64,000 bases of DNA from Mycolicibacterium goodii (GTDB lineage: Bacteria > Actinomycetota > Actinomycetes > Mycobacteriales > Mycobacteriaceae). The DNA lies in contig NZ_CP092364.2 of the NCBI RefSeq assembly GCF_022370755.2, forward strand, positions 5,704,001-5,768,000. Direction: 5' to 3'. Below, one piece after another: positions 27,402-36,589 of the stretch. Each line of letters opens with the position of its first letter. Positions within the stretch are counted from its first letter, which is position 1. The position numbers and the translations under genes were made by a program. The notes below the pieces were generated by a model. The model saw only the letters and a program-made list of their open reading frames with translations, searched no databases and was not told the DNA's origin.

Positions 27402-30400
27402 ATGGACATCACACTACGGATCAACGGACACCTCGACGAAGCCGACACCCGTGCGGCACGCGCCGAGGAACGCGGCGACCACGCCGACCCGGCGCGTTCG
27501 GCCCTGCTCGACGCCGTCGAGCAGGTGGCGTCGTACGACATGTCGCCATCAGCACGGTCGCAAAGCGCGCAGCCCGAACACCTTTCGGTCGATCAACGCG
27601 CGATCCTGGAGATTCAGGTCGAGGGCGGCTTCACGACCTGGACCTCCGCGGAGCGGTATTACGAAGACAGCTCGCTGCTCAACCCGGAATCGGTCGTCGG
27701 TGATGCGGTCAGCGTCGACGCGCTGCCGCGGGTGGGTCAGCGCGGCCTCGAGAGCTTTCTGATCAGCCGGCTGCGGGTCCTGCGGTTGAAGACCGACGAG
27801 ATCGCGACCACTCTCGCCGATCCCGCGCGATGGCCGGTCGACCTCGTCGAGGAGGCCAAAGGGCTCGGATACGACCTGTTGACCGAGGCCCCCGCCTGGT
27901 ACCTCACCAAGACGCTCATCCGTCTCATCGAGAAGGATCTGCGGCCCGGTCTGTACACCTGGACCGACGCGACGGACAACGCCACAGATCCGCAAAACCG
28001 CCCGGCACCAGTGGATCTCCACAACGGATTCGACGTCGACAAACCCATCCTGGTGTTCATCCACGGCACGGCGTCGTCCACCCGCGGAAGTTTCGGCCAG
28101 TTGCTCGCCGACGATGCCCACCCGCAATGGCAGGTGCTGCAGCGGGTGTTCGATGACCGCATCTACGCCTTCGAGCACCGCACCTTGAGCGAGAGCCCGA
28201 TCGACAATGCAATCGCACTGGTCAAGGCTCTGCCGAACAACGCCAGGGTCAGTATCGTCTCGCATTCGCGCGGCGGCCTCGTCGGCGATCTCATCTCGCT
28301 GAAATCGATCGACTCCGACCTGATCGCGAGCTTCACGCGTCGCACCCGTGAACTGGAACCGGCGGACCGCCACGACCGCAGACAGCTGGGGCTGCTCGCG
28401 GAATTGATTGCGCACAAACAGCTTCGGATCGAGCGCTTCGTGCGCTGTGCGTCACCGTCGCGGGGCACGCTGCTCGCCGGGCAGAACCTGGACACCTTTC
28501 TGTCGGTGCTGACCAACCTCATCGGCTTGATACCGCCCGTGGGTGGTACACCCCTGTACGAGGTGATCAAACGGGTCACCCTGGAGATCGTCCGCAACCG
28601 CACCGAGCCGTCACGGGTGCCCGGGCTCGAGGCCATGATGCCGGGGTCACCGCTGGTCGCCCTGCTCAACAATCTGACGGCGCAGGGGGCCATGGGCGTG
28701 ATCGCCGGCGATATCGAGGGCGGCAATCTGCTCAAGCGGATCGGCGTGTTCGCCAGCGACCAGATCATCTATGGGTCGCGGGACAACGACCTCGTCGTCA
28801 ACACCGATTCGATGTTCCACGGCGCGGGCCGGGCGCTCTCCGGCTACGTGTTCGACCAGGGGGCTGACGTCAGTCATTTCGCCTACTTCCGCAACCCTCG
28901 CACACGGGGGGCACTCACCGAATGGCTCGTGGCCGCCGACGGCACGTGGCCGTCGACCTTCCGCAAGATCGACCCGGGTGTGCTCGAACCGGTGCCCATG
29001 CAACGTTCGCCGCAGGCCCGCACCACGGCTGACCGGCCGATCGTCCTGGTCCTGCCCGGCATCATGGGATCTGAACTCAGCGTGGGCGAGCGCGAGGTGT
29101 GGATGCGTTATCTCGCGCTGCTGCGCGGCGGTCTCGGCGATCTCGGCGACGTCGCCGCGGCGAACGTGCGCGCGGTATCACTGATCGGCGACGGGTATCG
29201 CGAGTTGTGTGAGTTCCTGCAGAGCTCGCACGAGGTGATCCCGTTCGCCTACGACTGGCGCCGGTCGGTGACCGCCGCGGCGCGTCTGCTGGCGGCCGAA
29301 GTCGAGAGCGCCTTACGCCGGACGCCAAAGCCGGTGCGCATCATCGCCCACAGCATGGGCGGACTGGTGGTGCGCGCGATGATCGCGCAGTTCCCCGAAC
29401 TGTGGGACCGCATCTGCGAGCGGGACGGCGGGCGCCTGGTGATGCTCGGCACGCCGAATCGCGGCTCGCACGACATCGTGGAATCCTTGCTCGGCACGGC
29501 CGCGACCGTCCAGAAACTCGCGATGCTCGATCTCACTCACAGCACCCGCGAGGTCGTCGAGATCATCGCGGGGTTCCCCGGTGTGCTCGAACTGCTTCCG
29601 CACGACGAGCAGTACTTCACCGCGTCGCACTGGCAGGAGAACCTCGCGGTCGAAACATCGGCCGCGCCGGCTGCAGCCCTGTTGGAAGGCGCCCGCCGGA
29701 CTCGGGACACCCTCAAGGAACACCTGAGGGCATTTCCCCACGCCGACCGGGTCCACTACGTCGCGGGCACGTCGCCGCGCACCGTGACGGGAGTCGACGT
29801 CAAAGACCACCGGGTGGTCTTGACGTGCACGACTGCCGGTGACGGCCGGGTCACCTACGCGTCGGGCCGACTCCCGGGTGTCCGGACGTGGTACGTGGAT
29901 GCGGTTCACGGCGACCTGGCCTCCCATCCACCGAGTTTTCCCGCGCTGCAGGACCTCCTCGAATCCGGCACCACCTCACGCCTGGCCACGGATCCGATCG
30001 GCGGCGCGCGCGGCGATGTGCTCTACCGAGCGTTCCCGGAGCCGGTGATGTATCCGGCCCGGACGTCACTGGCCGCCGACCTGCTGGGTAAGCCGGTCCG
30101 CGCGCCCTACCGGCAAGGCGCGCAGCCGAGCTTCCTGGTATCGGTGCTGCACGACGACCTCCGTTATGCGCGCCATCCCATCGTGGTCGGACACTATGAG
30201 GGCGACACGATCATCGGCGCCGAAGCCCAGCTGGACGGGCTGTTGAGGGGCGCCCTCACCGAGCGTTACGCGCTGGGTTTGTATCCGGGCGCCTTCGGTT
30301 CCGTGGCGGTGGTCCTGCGTAAGCCCACGCCCGTGCAGCAAGCACTCGCGCTGCCGTCGGGCACGGTCGTCGTCGGCTTGGGCAAATGGGGCGAGCTGAG

Positions 30401-32984
30401 CGCCGCGCAATTGAGCGATCTGCTGCGCCGTGCGGTCCTGCAATACGTGCTGGAGCGGCGAGACGGCGCGCCCGATGATGATCAGGCGACGGAGAAGATC
30501 GGATTGTCGGTGCTGCTGGTCGGTGGCAACTCGGCGACGAACATCGCCGTGGGCGACTCCGTCGGAGCGATCCTGCGCGCCATCGCGCAGGCCAACCGCG
30601 AACTGGCAGAGGGTGATCCGAAAGCGCTGACCATTCGTGAGGTGGAGATCGTCGAACTGTACGCCGACACCGCGATCGAGGCCGCACATGCGGTCAAGCG
30701 CCTCGCTCCGCTGATCGAGGCGGAGCTCGGCACCCGAATCGAAGTGACGCCACTGTTGCGCAAGGGCCGCGAGGGGCGCAGGCGCCTCACGTCATCAGCG
30801 GGCCGACAGCATGCCTGGCGCCGGTGGGAAGTCAGCGTGGTCGACCCACCACGTCGCCCCGAATCGCCGTGCCTTCCGGCCCCGCTCGCCGACCGTCTCA
30901 AACGCGCGGTGCTCGAATCGGGCAGTGCAGATCCCGAGCTTGTGGCGGCACTGGCGGAGCTCGCCATCCGTGCTCCGGCCGAACGGGACGGGTCCCACCG
31001 CGAGATCAGGTTCCTCACGCTCTCGGATCGTGCCCGCGCCGAGGCGACGACGCAGCAACGCCAGCCCGAACTCGTCGAGCGGCTGATCAAGGATTCGATC
31101 TCGCAGACCCGGTTCCGCGCCGAAGAATCGCGGGTCCTGTTCGAGCTCACGGTCCCGAACGAACTCAAGTCGGGACTCGCCCAGGTCGACAACCTGGTGC
31201 TGGTGCTCGACGCGGAAAGCGCCGCCTATCCGTGGGAGCTGATGAGTGCGGGCGACAAGGCGCTGTGCCTCGAGAAGGGTCTGGTGAGACAGCTACAGAC
31301 CACGCGGTACCGCCCGCAGATCGGTGCACGCGCCGGCACGGCCGCCTATGTCGTCGGCGATCCCGCGGTCAGCCCGCCGTTCGGACAACTGCCCGGCGCC
31401 AGTGCCGAGGCCGCGGCCGTGTACGACCTGCTGCGTGCGCGATTCGATGTCGACGAACCGGTGGATCGTCCGACGGCGCTCCACGTTCTTGCCGGCCTGT
31501 ACAAAAAGCCCTATCGCATAGTTCATCTGGCCGGGCACGGGCACTACGAGGCACCCACGACCGCTGACGGCAAGGCGCGCAGCGGCATGGTGCTCGACAA
31601 CGGCGTCTTCCTCACCGCCGTCGAGATCGGGCAGATGCAACAGGTCCCGGAGCTGGTGTTCCTGAACTGTTGCCACATCGGCCAGACCGGACCCGACGAA
31701 ACACGTCGCGTCGAGTTCAATCGCCTGGCCGCGAGCGTGTCGCGTGAGCTGATCGAGATGGGCGTACGGGCCGTCGTGGCAGCCGGCTGGGCGGTTCAGG
31801 ACGACGCCGCCAAGGAGTTCGCGACGAAGTTCTACGAACGCATGCTGGCCGGTGAGGCTTTCGGGCACGCACTCAAAGAGGCCCGCTCGCACACGCATAC
31901 GAACTTCGGGCACAGCAACACCTGGGGCGCGTACCAGGCGTACGGCGACCCGGATTACCGCCTCGATCCCTCTGCCACCGGCACGATGTCGCCAGGGCTG
32001 GGGCAAGTGGACGTCGCGGAGTTCATCGACGCGGTGGATGCCGTCGGACGGACGGCGGCAACTCCGATGCGCACCGCGCCTGCGTCCGAGAACCCTGTCC
32101 TGACGCTCGATGCGCTGGTACGCGACTGTCCACCGGACTGGCTCGCGCAGACCGACGTCCAGATGGCCGTCGGGTATGCGTACGGCAGCTTGGAGCAGTT
32201 CGAGACGGCCGGCCGATACCTGGAGTCCGCGTTGGCCGGAGACGGCGAGACGTCCACGACGACCATGCGCGCGGTCGAGCAACTCGCCAACTTCGAGGCC
32301 CGCCTCGCCGACGAACTCGTGACCACAGCACCCGCGCGTGGCGAGAAGTTGTACCAGCAGGCCACCGAGCGGCTCGAGCGGCTTCTCGAGGTTGCCAAGA
32401 CCGCACAGCGGTACACCTTGCTCGGCAGCATCTACAAGCGCCGGGCCGCCGCGGAGCCGACCGCGGCGAAAGCCAGGAGGTTGCTTTCGCGCGCGCTTGA
32501 CCATTACCACCAGGCACATGTGCTCACGTTGCAGCGCGAAGGTATCGACCCGTACGCCGCGTTGAACTGGCTGACTCTGGCCACCATCCTGAACAAGCCC
32601 GTGCCGGAAGCCGACTCGTTGATCGACCGCTGCGAAACCGCCGCGCGCGAACGGTTTTCGGCCGACCGCAGGTTCTTCACCGCGCTCACGGTCGCCGATG
32701 CGGCCCTGGTGCGCGCGCTGCGGTCCGGACGGCTCGCCCAGAACGGGCAGGCCGGCGACCGCGAGATCACCCAACTGCGGGCGCGCTTCGACGAGGTGGT
32801 CGAGTTGGCCGCGCCCACATCGGGTCATCCCGAGTCGGTGTGCACGCACATCGGCCTCACGAGCAGGATCGTCAGGACGATCCTGCCCAGGAACGCCAAC
32901 CAGATGATCGCCGACAACCTCGATGAGCTGCGCCGCAGGATCAGATGCGATCAGCGCAACGGACAGCGCACCGAGGTGCGGTGA
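27402..32984 (+). CDS. giant CHAT protease with two alpha/beta-hydrolase domains and TPR-like tail
   Basis: An 1860-residue protein. Residues 1-200 are unassigned. The first alpha/beta-hydrolase has VFIHGTASSTRG near 216 and nucleophile elbow SHSRGG with Ser289. The second is LCAT/lipase-like: LPGIMGSEL (551-559) and AHSMGGLVVRAM with Ser651. Residues 860-1240 are beta-rich and unassigned. The CHAT (caspase-like) protease follows, with HLAGHGHYE (His1379) and FLNCCHIG (Cys1424), both catalytic positions intact. The last 290 residues are helical and TPR-like. No signal peptide or membrane helix is seen, so it is probably cytosolic. CHAT proteases often act in bacterial immunity or programmed death. 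Substrate and trigger are unknown. Confidence 0.88.
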   Translation: MDITLRINGHLDEADTRAARAEERGDHADPARSALLDAVEQVASYDMSPSARSQSAQPEHLSVDQRAILEIQVEGGFTTWTSAERYYEDSSLLNPESVVGDAVSVDALPRVGQRGLESFLISRLRVLRLKTDEIATTLADPARWPVDLVEEAKGLGYDLLTEAPAWYLTKTLIRLIEKDLRPGLYTWTDATDNATDPQNRPAPVDLHNGFDVDKPILVFIHGTASSTRGSFGQLLADDAHPQWQVLQRVFDDRIYAFEHRTLSESPIDNAIALVKALPNNARVSIVSHSRGGLVGDLISLKSIDSDLIASFTRRTRELEPADRHDRRQLGLLAELIAHKQLRIERFVRCASPSRGTLLAGQNLDTFLSVLTNLIGLIPPVGGTPLYEVIKRVTLEIVRNRTEPSRVPGLEAMMPGSPLVALLNNLTAQGAMGVIAGDIEGGNLLKRIGVFASDQIIYGSRDNDLVVNTDSMFHGAGRALSGYVFDQGADVSHFAYFRNPRTRGALTEWLVAADGTWPSTFRKIDPGVLEPVPMQRSPQARTTADRPIVLVLPGIMGSELSVGEREVWMRYLALLRGGLGDLGDVAAANVRAVSLIGDGYRELCEFLQSSHEVIPFAYDWRRSVTAAARLLAAEVESALRRTPKPVRIIAHSMGGLVVRAMIAQFPELWDRICERDGGRLVMLGTPNRGSHDIVESLLGTAATVQKLAMLDLTHSTREVVEIIAGFPGVLELLPHDEQYFTASHWQENLAVETSAAPAAALLEGARRTRDTLKEHLRAFPHADRVHYVAGTSPRTVTGVDVKDHRVVLTCTTAGDGRVTYASGRLPGVRTWYVDAVHGDLASHPPSFPALQDLLESGTTSRLATDPIGGARGDVLYRAFPEPVMYPARTSLAADLLGKPVRAPYRQGAQPSFLVSVLHDDLRYARHPIVVGHYEGDTIIGAEAQLDGLLRGALTERYALGLYPGAFGSVAVVLRKPTPVQQALALPSGTVVVGLGKWGELSAAQLSDLLRRAVLQYVLERRDGAPDDDQATEKIGLSVLLVGGNSATNIAVGDSVGAILRAIAQANRELAEGDPKALTIREVEIVELYADTAIEAAHAVKRLAPLIEAELGTRIEVTPLLRKGREGRRRLTSSAGRQHAWRRWEVSVVDPPRRPESPCLPAPLADRLKRAVLESGSADPELVAALAELAIRAPAERDGSHREIRFLTLSDRARAEATTQQRQPELVERLIKDSISQTRFRAEESRVLFELTVPNELKSGLAQVDNLVLVLDAESAAYPWELMSAGDKALCLEKGLVRQLQTTRYRPQIGARAGTAAYVVGDPAVSPPFGQLPGASAEAAAVYDLLRARFDVDEPVDRPTALHVLAGLYKKPYRIVHLAGHGHYEAPTTADGKARSGMVLDNGVFLTAVEIGQMQQVPELVFLNCCHIGQTGPDETRRVEFNRLAASVSRELIEMGVRAVVAAGWAVQDDAAKEFATKFYERMLAGEAFGHALKEARSHTHTNFGHSNTWGAYQAYGDPDYRLDPSATGTMSPGLGQVDVAEFIDAVDAVGRTAATPMRTAPASENPVLTLDALVRDCPPDWLAQTDVQMAVGYAYGSLEQFETAGRYLESALAGDGETSTTTMRAVEQLANFEARLADELVTTAPARGEKLYQQATERLERLLEVAKTAQRYTLLGSIYKRRAAAEPTAAKARRLLSRALDHYHQAHVLTLQREGIDPYAALNWLTLATILNKPVPEADSLIDRCETAARERFSADRRFFTALTVADAALVRALRSGRLAQNGQAGDREITQLRARFDEVVELAAPTSGHPESVCTHIGLTSRIVRTILPRNANQMIADNLDELRRRIRCDQRNGQRTEVR

Positions 32985-33004
32985 CATCCGTGGCCGCGTG
33001 ACGA

Positions 33005-33982
33005 TCAGCCCAGCGGCCGGTGCGGCATCAGCGCGTTCGGCGGGATCTGCCCGAACCTGCCCGCCTGGTAGTCCTCCAGCGCCTGGAGCAGCTCGGACTT
33101 CGAGTTCATCACGAACGGGCCGTAGTGGAAGACGGGCTCACGAATCGGCTTGCCGCCCAACAACAGAACCTCCATAGCTGGCCGGTTCGAGTCCTGCGAG
33201 CCGTCCGCGGTGATCGTGATGCGGTCGCCCGGCCCGAACACCGCGAGCTGTCCCTGCCGGATCGGATGTGCCACCGGGCCGACGCTGCCGCGGCCGGACA
33301 GCACGTAGACCAGTGCGTTGAAGTCGCGGTTCCACGGCAGGTTGAGCTGTGCACCGGGCTCGATGGTGCTGTGCGCCATCGTGATCGGTGTGTAGGTGCT
33401 GCCGGGACCCTGCTTTCCGTCGATCTCGCCGGCGATGATGCGGACCAGCGCACCGCCGTCGGCAGACGACAACAGCTTGACCTGGCCGCCCTCGATGGCT
33501 TGGTAGCGCGGGCTGGCGAACTTCTCCTTGCGGGGCAGGTTGACCCACAGCTGGATGCCGTGGAACGTACCGCCGCTCTCGACGAGTTCGGCGGGCGGCG
33601 TCTCGATGTGCAGGATGCCCGAGCCCGCGGTCATCCACTGGGTCGCGCCGTCGGCGATCAGGCCGCCGCCGCCATGGGAGTCCTGGTGGGCGAAGCGCCC
33701 GTCGATCATGTAGGTGACGGTCTCGAATCCGCGGTGCGGGTGCCAGTCGGTGCCTCGCGGCTCGCCGGGCTGGTATTCGATCTCGCCCATCTGATCCATG
33801 TGGACGAACGGGTCGAGGTCGGCGGCGCTGACGCCGGCGAAGGCCCGCACCACCGGGAACCCCTCACCCTCGTAGCCACGTGGTCCGGTGGTGATGGAGC
33901 GCACCGGGCGTTCGGTGTCCGCGGCCGCGGGTGCCGCGATGCGGGGCAGAGTCAAGGTGTCTGCGGTGATGGCTGGCATCAA
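33005..33982 (-). CDS. pirin family protein
   Basis: A 325-residue bicupin. The N-terminal pirin motif is DWHPHRGFETVTYMIDGRFAHQDS, which holds the metal-binding His residues and Glu; FHGIQLWVNLP closes the first cupin, and a Pirin_C domain follows. Pirins are Fe(II)-binding proteins with quercetinase or redox-sensor roles. ATG 33982 has a strong GGGAGG Shine-Dalgarno. A perfect palindrome GGGTATC-N6-GATACCC lies 11 bases upstream, so expression is probably regulated by a dedicated repressor not encoded next to it. Confidence 0.9.
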   Translation of the reverse strand: MMPAITADTLTLPRIAAPAAADTERPVRSITTGPRGYEGEGFPVVRAFAGVSAADLDPFVHMDQMGEIEYQPGEPRGTDWHPHRGFETVTYMIDGRFAHQDSHGGGGLIADGATQWMTAGSGILHIETPPAELVESGGTFHGIQLWVNLPRKEKFASPRYQAIEGGQVKLLSSADGGALVRIIAGEIDGKQGPGSTYTPITMAHSTIEPGAQLNLPWNRDFNALVYVLSGRGSVGPVAHPIRQGQLAVFGPGDRITITADGSQDSNRPAMEVLLLGGKPIREPVFHYGPFVMNSKSELLQALEDYQAGRFGQIPPNALMPHRPLG

Positions 33983-33992
33983 TACCTCCCTG

Positions 33993-34012
33993 GGGTATCT
34001 GAAGTGATACCC
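33993..34012. promoter_or_regulatory. palindromic operator upstream of pirin
   Basis: GGGTATC and GATACCC are perfect 7-bp arms around a 6-base centre. On the minus strand the site lies between a TATATG-like -10 and the Shine-Dalgarno of the pirin gene, where a bound repressor would block initiation. No regulator gene is adjacent, so the protein that binds it is encoded elsewhere. Confidence 0.6.
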
Positions 34013-34019
34013 ATATAAC

Positions 34020-34033
34020 CGGACTACGGTCCG
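34020..34033 (-). terminator. short hairpin after ptsI
   Basis: CGGAC-TACG-GTCCG forms a 5-bp stem nine bases downstream of the ptsI stop, followed on the minus strand by GTTATAT rather than a clean T-run. It is a weak terminator candidate separating ptsI from pirin. Confidence 0.45.
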
Positions 34034-34042
34034 ATTATTCCG

Positions 34043-35719
34043 TCAGGCAAGGAGCGCCAGCGCGGCGGCGCGGGCCTCCCCCGGGCCCGGCGTCGCGAGC
34101 ACAGCCTCCGCTGCGTCACGGCACTGCTGTTCTGTGACGGTGGCGAGCTTGGCGCCCACCGCCGGGATCGCCGCGGCCGCCGCCGACAACGACGTCACCC
34201 CGAGTCCAACGAGGACGCACGCGAGCAGCGGATCGGCGGCCGCCTCACCGCACACCCCCACGGGCTTGCCCGCGGCCGCACCGGCGCGGGCAGCGGTTGA
34301 CACCAGTGCGAGCACCGCGGGTTGCCACGGATCGGTCAATGTCGCGAGTTCGGCCGACATCCGGTCCGCGGCCATGGTGTACTGCGCCAGATCGTTGGTG
34401 CCGACCGACAGGAAGTCGACATGGTCGAGAATCCGCTCGGCCAACAACGCCGCCGCAGGCACCTCGATCATCACTCCTGGTGTCAGGCCGCGCGAACGGA
34501 CCTGTGCCGCAAACGTCTTCGCCTCGTACGGGGTCGCGATCATGGGCGCCATGACCCACGGCTCACTGCCGGTCTCCTTGGCCGCCACGGCGATGGCGTC
34601 GAGTTGATGCTCGAGCAGCCGCGGGTTGCCCTCGGCGATGCGGATGCCGCGCACCCCCAGTGCGGGGTTGGCCTCGTCGAGCGGATGGCCTGCGAACTTC
34701 AGCGGTTTGTCCGAACCCGCATCGAGCGTGCGGATCACCACTTTCCCCCCGCCGGTGAACGCGTCGAGCACCTCGCCGTAGATCGCGGCCTGTTCCTCGA
34801 CGGTCGGCTCGGTGTCACGGTTCAGGAAGCACAGTTCGGTCCGGAACAATCCGATGCCCTCGGCCGGGGTCGCGCGCGCGGCGCGGGCCGCCGCGCCGTC
34901 CTGCACATTGGCCAGGATCGCGACGGCATGCCCGTCGCGCGTGGCCCCAGGACCGCGCCAGGTGCGCGCGGCCTCGGCGGAGCGCCGTGCGGCATCGACT
35001 GCGGCCGCGGCCTGCGCCGGGTCCGGATCCGCGGCCAAGGTGCCCGCGGTCCCGTCGAGCAGCACCATGCGTCCCGATTCGATGTCATCCAGGCCGGACA
35101 CCGCGACGACACACGGTATGCCCAGCTGGCGGGCGATGATTGCGGTGTGGCTGGTGGGGCCGCCGAGCGTCGTCGCCAGACCCACGACCAGTTGCGGGTC
35201 CAGTCCCGCGGTGTCGGCGGGAGCGAGATCCGGCGCGCACAGGATCGACGGGACGTCGGGGAGCGGGACCCCGGGCTCGGGCAGGCCGGAGAGTTCGGCG
35301 ACGACGCGGTCGCGGATGTCCCGCAGATCCGTCACCCGTTCGGCCATCAAGCCGCCCATCTTCGTGAACATGCCGATGAACTGATCGACGGCCTCTGCGA
35401 CCGCGCGCACCGCGGGAGCTCCCGCGGTGATTCGCTTTTCGGCAGCACCCAGCCAGGCCCGGTCCTGGGCGAGTGTCGCGGTCGCGGCGAGGACCTCGGC
35501 GGCCGCGCCCGTCGCGTGAGCGGCACGGTCGCGCAGCCGCTCGGCGACGGCCGTGGCGGCCGCCAGGAACCGGCCGGCCTCGGCCGCTCGGTCGCCCTCT
35601 GCGATCTCGGCGTCAGGGAGGTCGACGACGGGCGGTCGCCCGGGGCGGATCACCGGCGCGTACTGCACACCGGGGACCACAGGGACTCCGTGTAAGACCG
35701 ATACGGATGAGGCGCTCAT
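34043..35719 (-). CDS. ptsI: phosphoenolpyruvate-protein phosphotransferase (PTS enzyme I)
   Basis: A 558-residue enzyme I. The phosphohistidine domain motif is GGPTSHTAIIARQLGIPCVV; the PEP-binding barrel carries GIGLFRTELCFLNRD and the C-terminal active Cys in GVCGEAAADP. It passes phosphate from PEP to HPr. The open frame reaches 36157, but ATG 35719 is supported by a TAATCT -10 at leaderless spacing with TTGATC 16 bases further up. It is divergent from fruR-fruK-fruA-ptsH, and both promoters share the intergenic region, giving one fructose PTS regulon. Confidence 0.95.
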   Translation of the reverse strand: MSASSVSVLHGVPVVPGVQYAPVIRPGRPPVVDLPDAEIAEGDRAAEAGRFLAAATAVAERLRDRAAHATGAAAEVLAATATLAQDRAWLGAAEKRITAGAPAVRAVAEAVDQFIGMFTKMGGLMAERVTDLRDIRDRVVAELSGLPEPGVPLPDVPSILCAPDLAPADTAGLDPQLVVGLATTLGGPTSHTAIIARQLGIPCVVAVSGLDDIESGRMVLLDGTAGTLAADPDPAQAAAAVDAARRSAEAARTWRGPGATRDGHAVAILANVQDGAAARAARATPAEGIGLFRTELCFLNRDTEPTVEEQAAIYGEVLDAFTGGGKVVIRTLDAGSDKPLKFAGHPLDEANPALGVRGIRIAEGNPRLLEHQLDAIAVAAKETGSEPWVMAPMIATPYEAKTFAAQVRSRGLTPGVMIEVPAAALLAERILDHVDFLSVGTNDLAQYTMAADRMSAELATLTDPWQPAVLALVSTAARAGAAAGKPVGVCGEAAADPLLACVLVGLGVTSLSAAAAAIPAVGAKLATVTEQQCRDAAEAVLATPGPGEARAAALALLA

Positions 35720-35726
35720 GTGAGAC

Positions 35727-35754
35727 AGATTACAAGAGACCATTGACAGATCAA
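35727..35754 (-). promoter_or_regulatory. ptsI promoter (leaderless)
   Basis: On the minus strand TTGATC (35754-35749) and TAATCT (35732-35727) are 16 bases apart, and the -10 ends seven bases before ATG 35719. This is a good sigma-A-like promoter with a transcription start at the initiation codon. Confidence 0.6.
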
Positions 35755-35788
35755 CACACCCAGGCGTAAAACAACACATATCAACATT
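35750..35788. promoter_or_regulatory. repeated ATCAACA sites between ptsI and fruR
   Basis: ATCAACACA (35750), AACAACACA (35770) and ATCAACATT (35780) are three direct copies of one motif in the divergent promoter region; the first overlaps the -35 of ptsI. DeoR-type FruR repressors bind short repeats in such regions, so these are candidate FruR sites controlling both operons. Confidence 0.5.
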
Positions 35789-35821
35789 TCGGGCGCCCTG
35801 AAGCCACACAAACGGAGGCCA

Positions 35822-36589
35822 ATGTACGCCGAAGAACGCCAACAGGCGATCGCGGCCCTGGTGCTGAGCCGGGGCCGTGCCTCCGTGGCGGAACTGGCCC
35901 AGGCCTACGACGTCACCACCGAAACCGTGCGCCGCGACCTCGCCGCCCTCGACAGGGCCGGCCTGGTGCGGCGCGTGCACGGCGGGGCCGTGCCGGCGCG
36001 GACGCTGCACCTCGTGGAGTCCGGCGTAAGCGAACGCGACAGCACCCGCGCCGACCAGAAGGATGCCATCGCCGCGGGCGCCGCCGAGTTCTTCCCGCCC
36101 GCGGGATCGAGTGTGCTGCTGGACGCCGGGACGACGACGGCACGTGTGGCCGCCCACCTACCGACCGATCGTGAGCTCACGGTCGTCACCAACTCGGTGC
36201 CGATCGCCGGCCGTGTGGCCGCGATGCCGAACGTTACGCTGCAACTACTGGGCGGACGCGTCCGCGGCCTCACACAGGCAGCGGTCGGCGAGCAGGCGCT
36301 GCGTGTGCTCGACGCCCTCCGCGTGGACATCGCGTTCATCGGCACCAACGCCATCAGCCTGCGCCACGGGCTGTCCACCCCCGACACCGACGAGGCGGCC
36401 GTGAAACGGGCCATGGTCAGTGCCGCCAATTACGTTGTCGTCGTGGCTGATTCTTCCAAGATGGGCCAGGAGGATCTCATTCGGTTTGCGCCGATCGACA
36501 GCGTCGACACCCTCATCACCGACGACGAGATCGACCCCGCCGACCGCGACGGGCTCACCGAGCAGGGCGTCGAGGTCGTGATCGCATGA
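35822..36589 (+). CDS. fruR: DeoR-family fructose operon repressor
   Basis: A 255-residue DeoR regulator. The N-terminal HTH is RQQAIAALVLSRGRASVAELAQAYDVTTETVRRDLAALDRAG in the standard two-helix pattern, with the family hinge RVHGGAVPA. The sugar-phosphate-binding domain has LLDAGTTTARVA and ADSSKMGQEDL. The ATG at 35822 follows ACGGAGG. It heads fruR-fruK-fruA-ptsH and would respond to fructose-1-phosphate, as known for actinobacterial FruR. Confidence 0.92.
   Translation: MYAEERQQAIAALVLSRGRASVAELAQAYDVTTETVRRDLAALDRAGLVRRVHGGAVPARTLHLVESGVSERDSTRADQKDAIAAGAAEFFPPAGSSVLLDAGTTTARVAAHLPTDRELTVVTNSVPIAGRVAAMPNVTLQLLGGRVRGLTQAAVGEQALRVLDALRVDIAFIGTNAISLRHGLSTPDTDEAAVKRAMVSAANYVVVVADSSKMGQEDLIRFAPIDSVDTLITDDEIDPADRDGLTEQGVEVVIA

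Noticed and set aside
31293..32987. 564-codon minus-strand open frame
   Set aside because: Antisense shadow of the CHAT/TPR part of the large gene; composition is Arg/His/Gly-rich and no motif is present.
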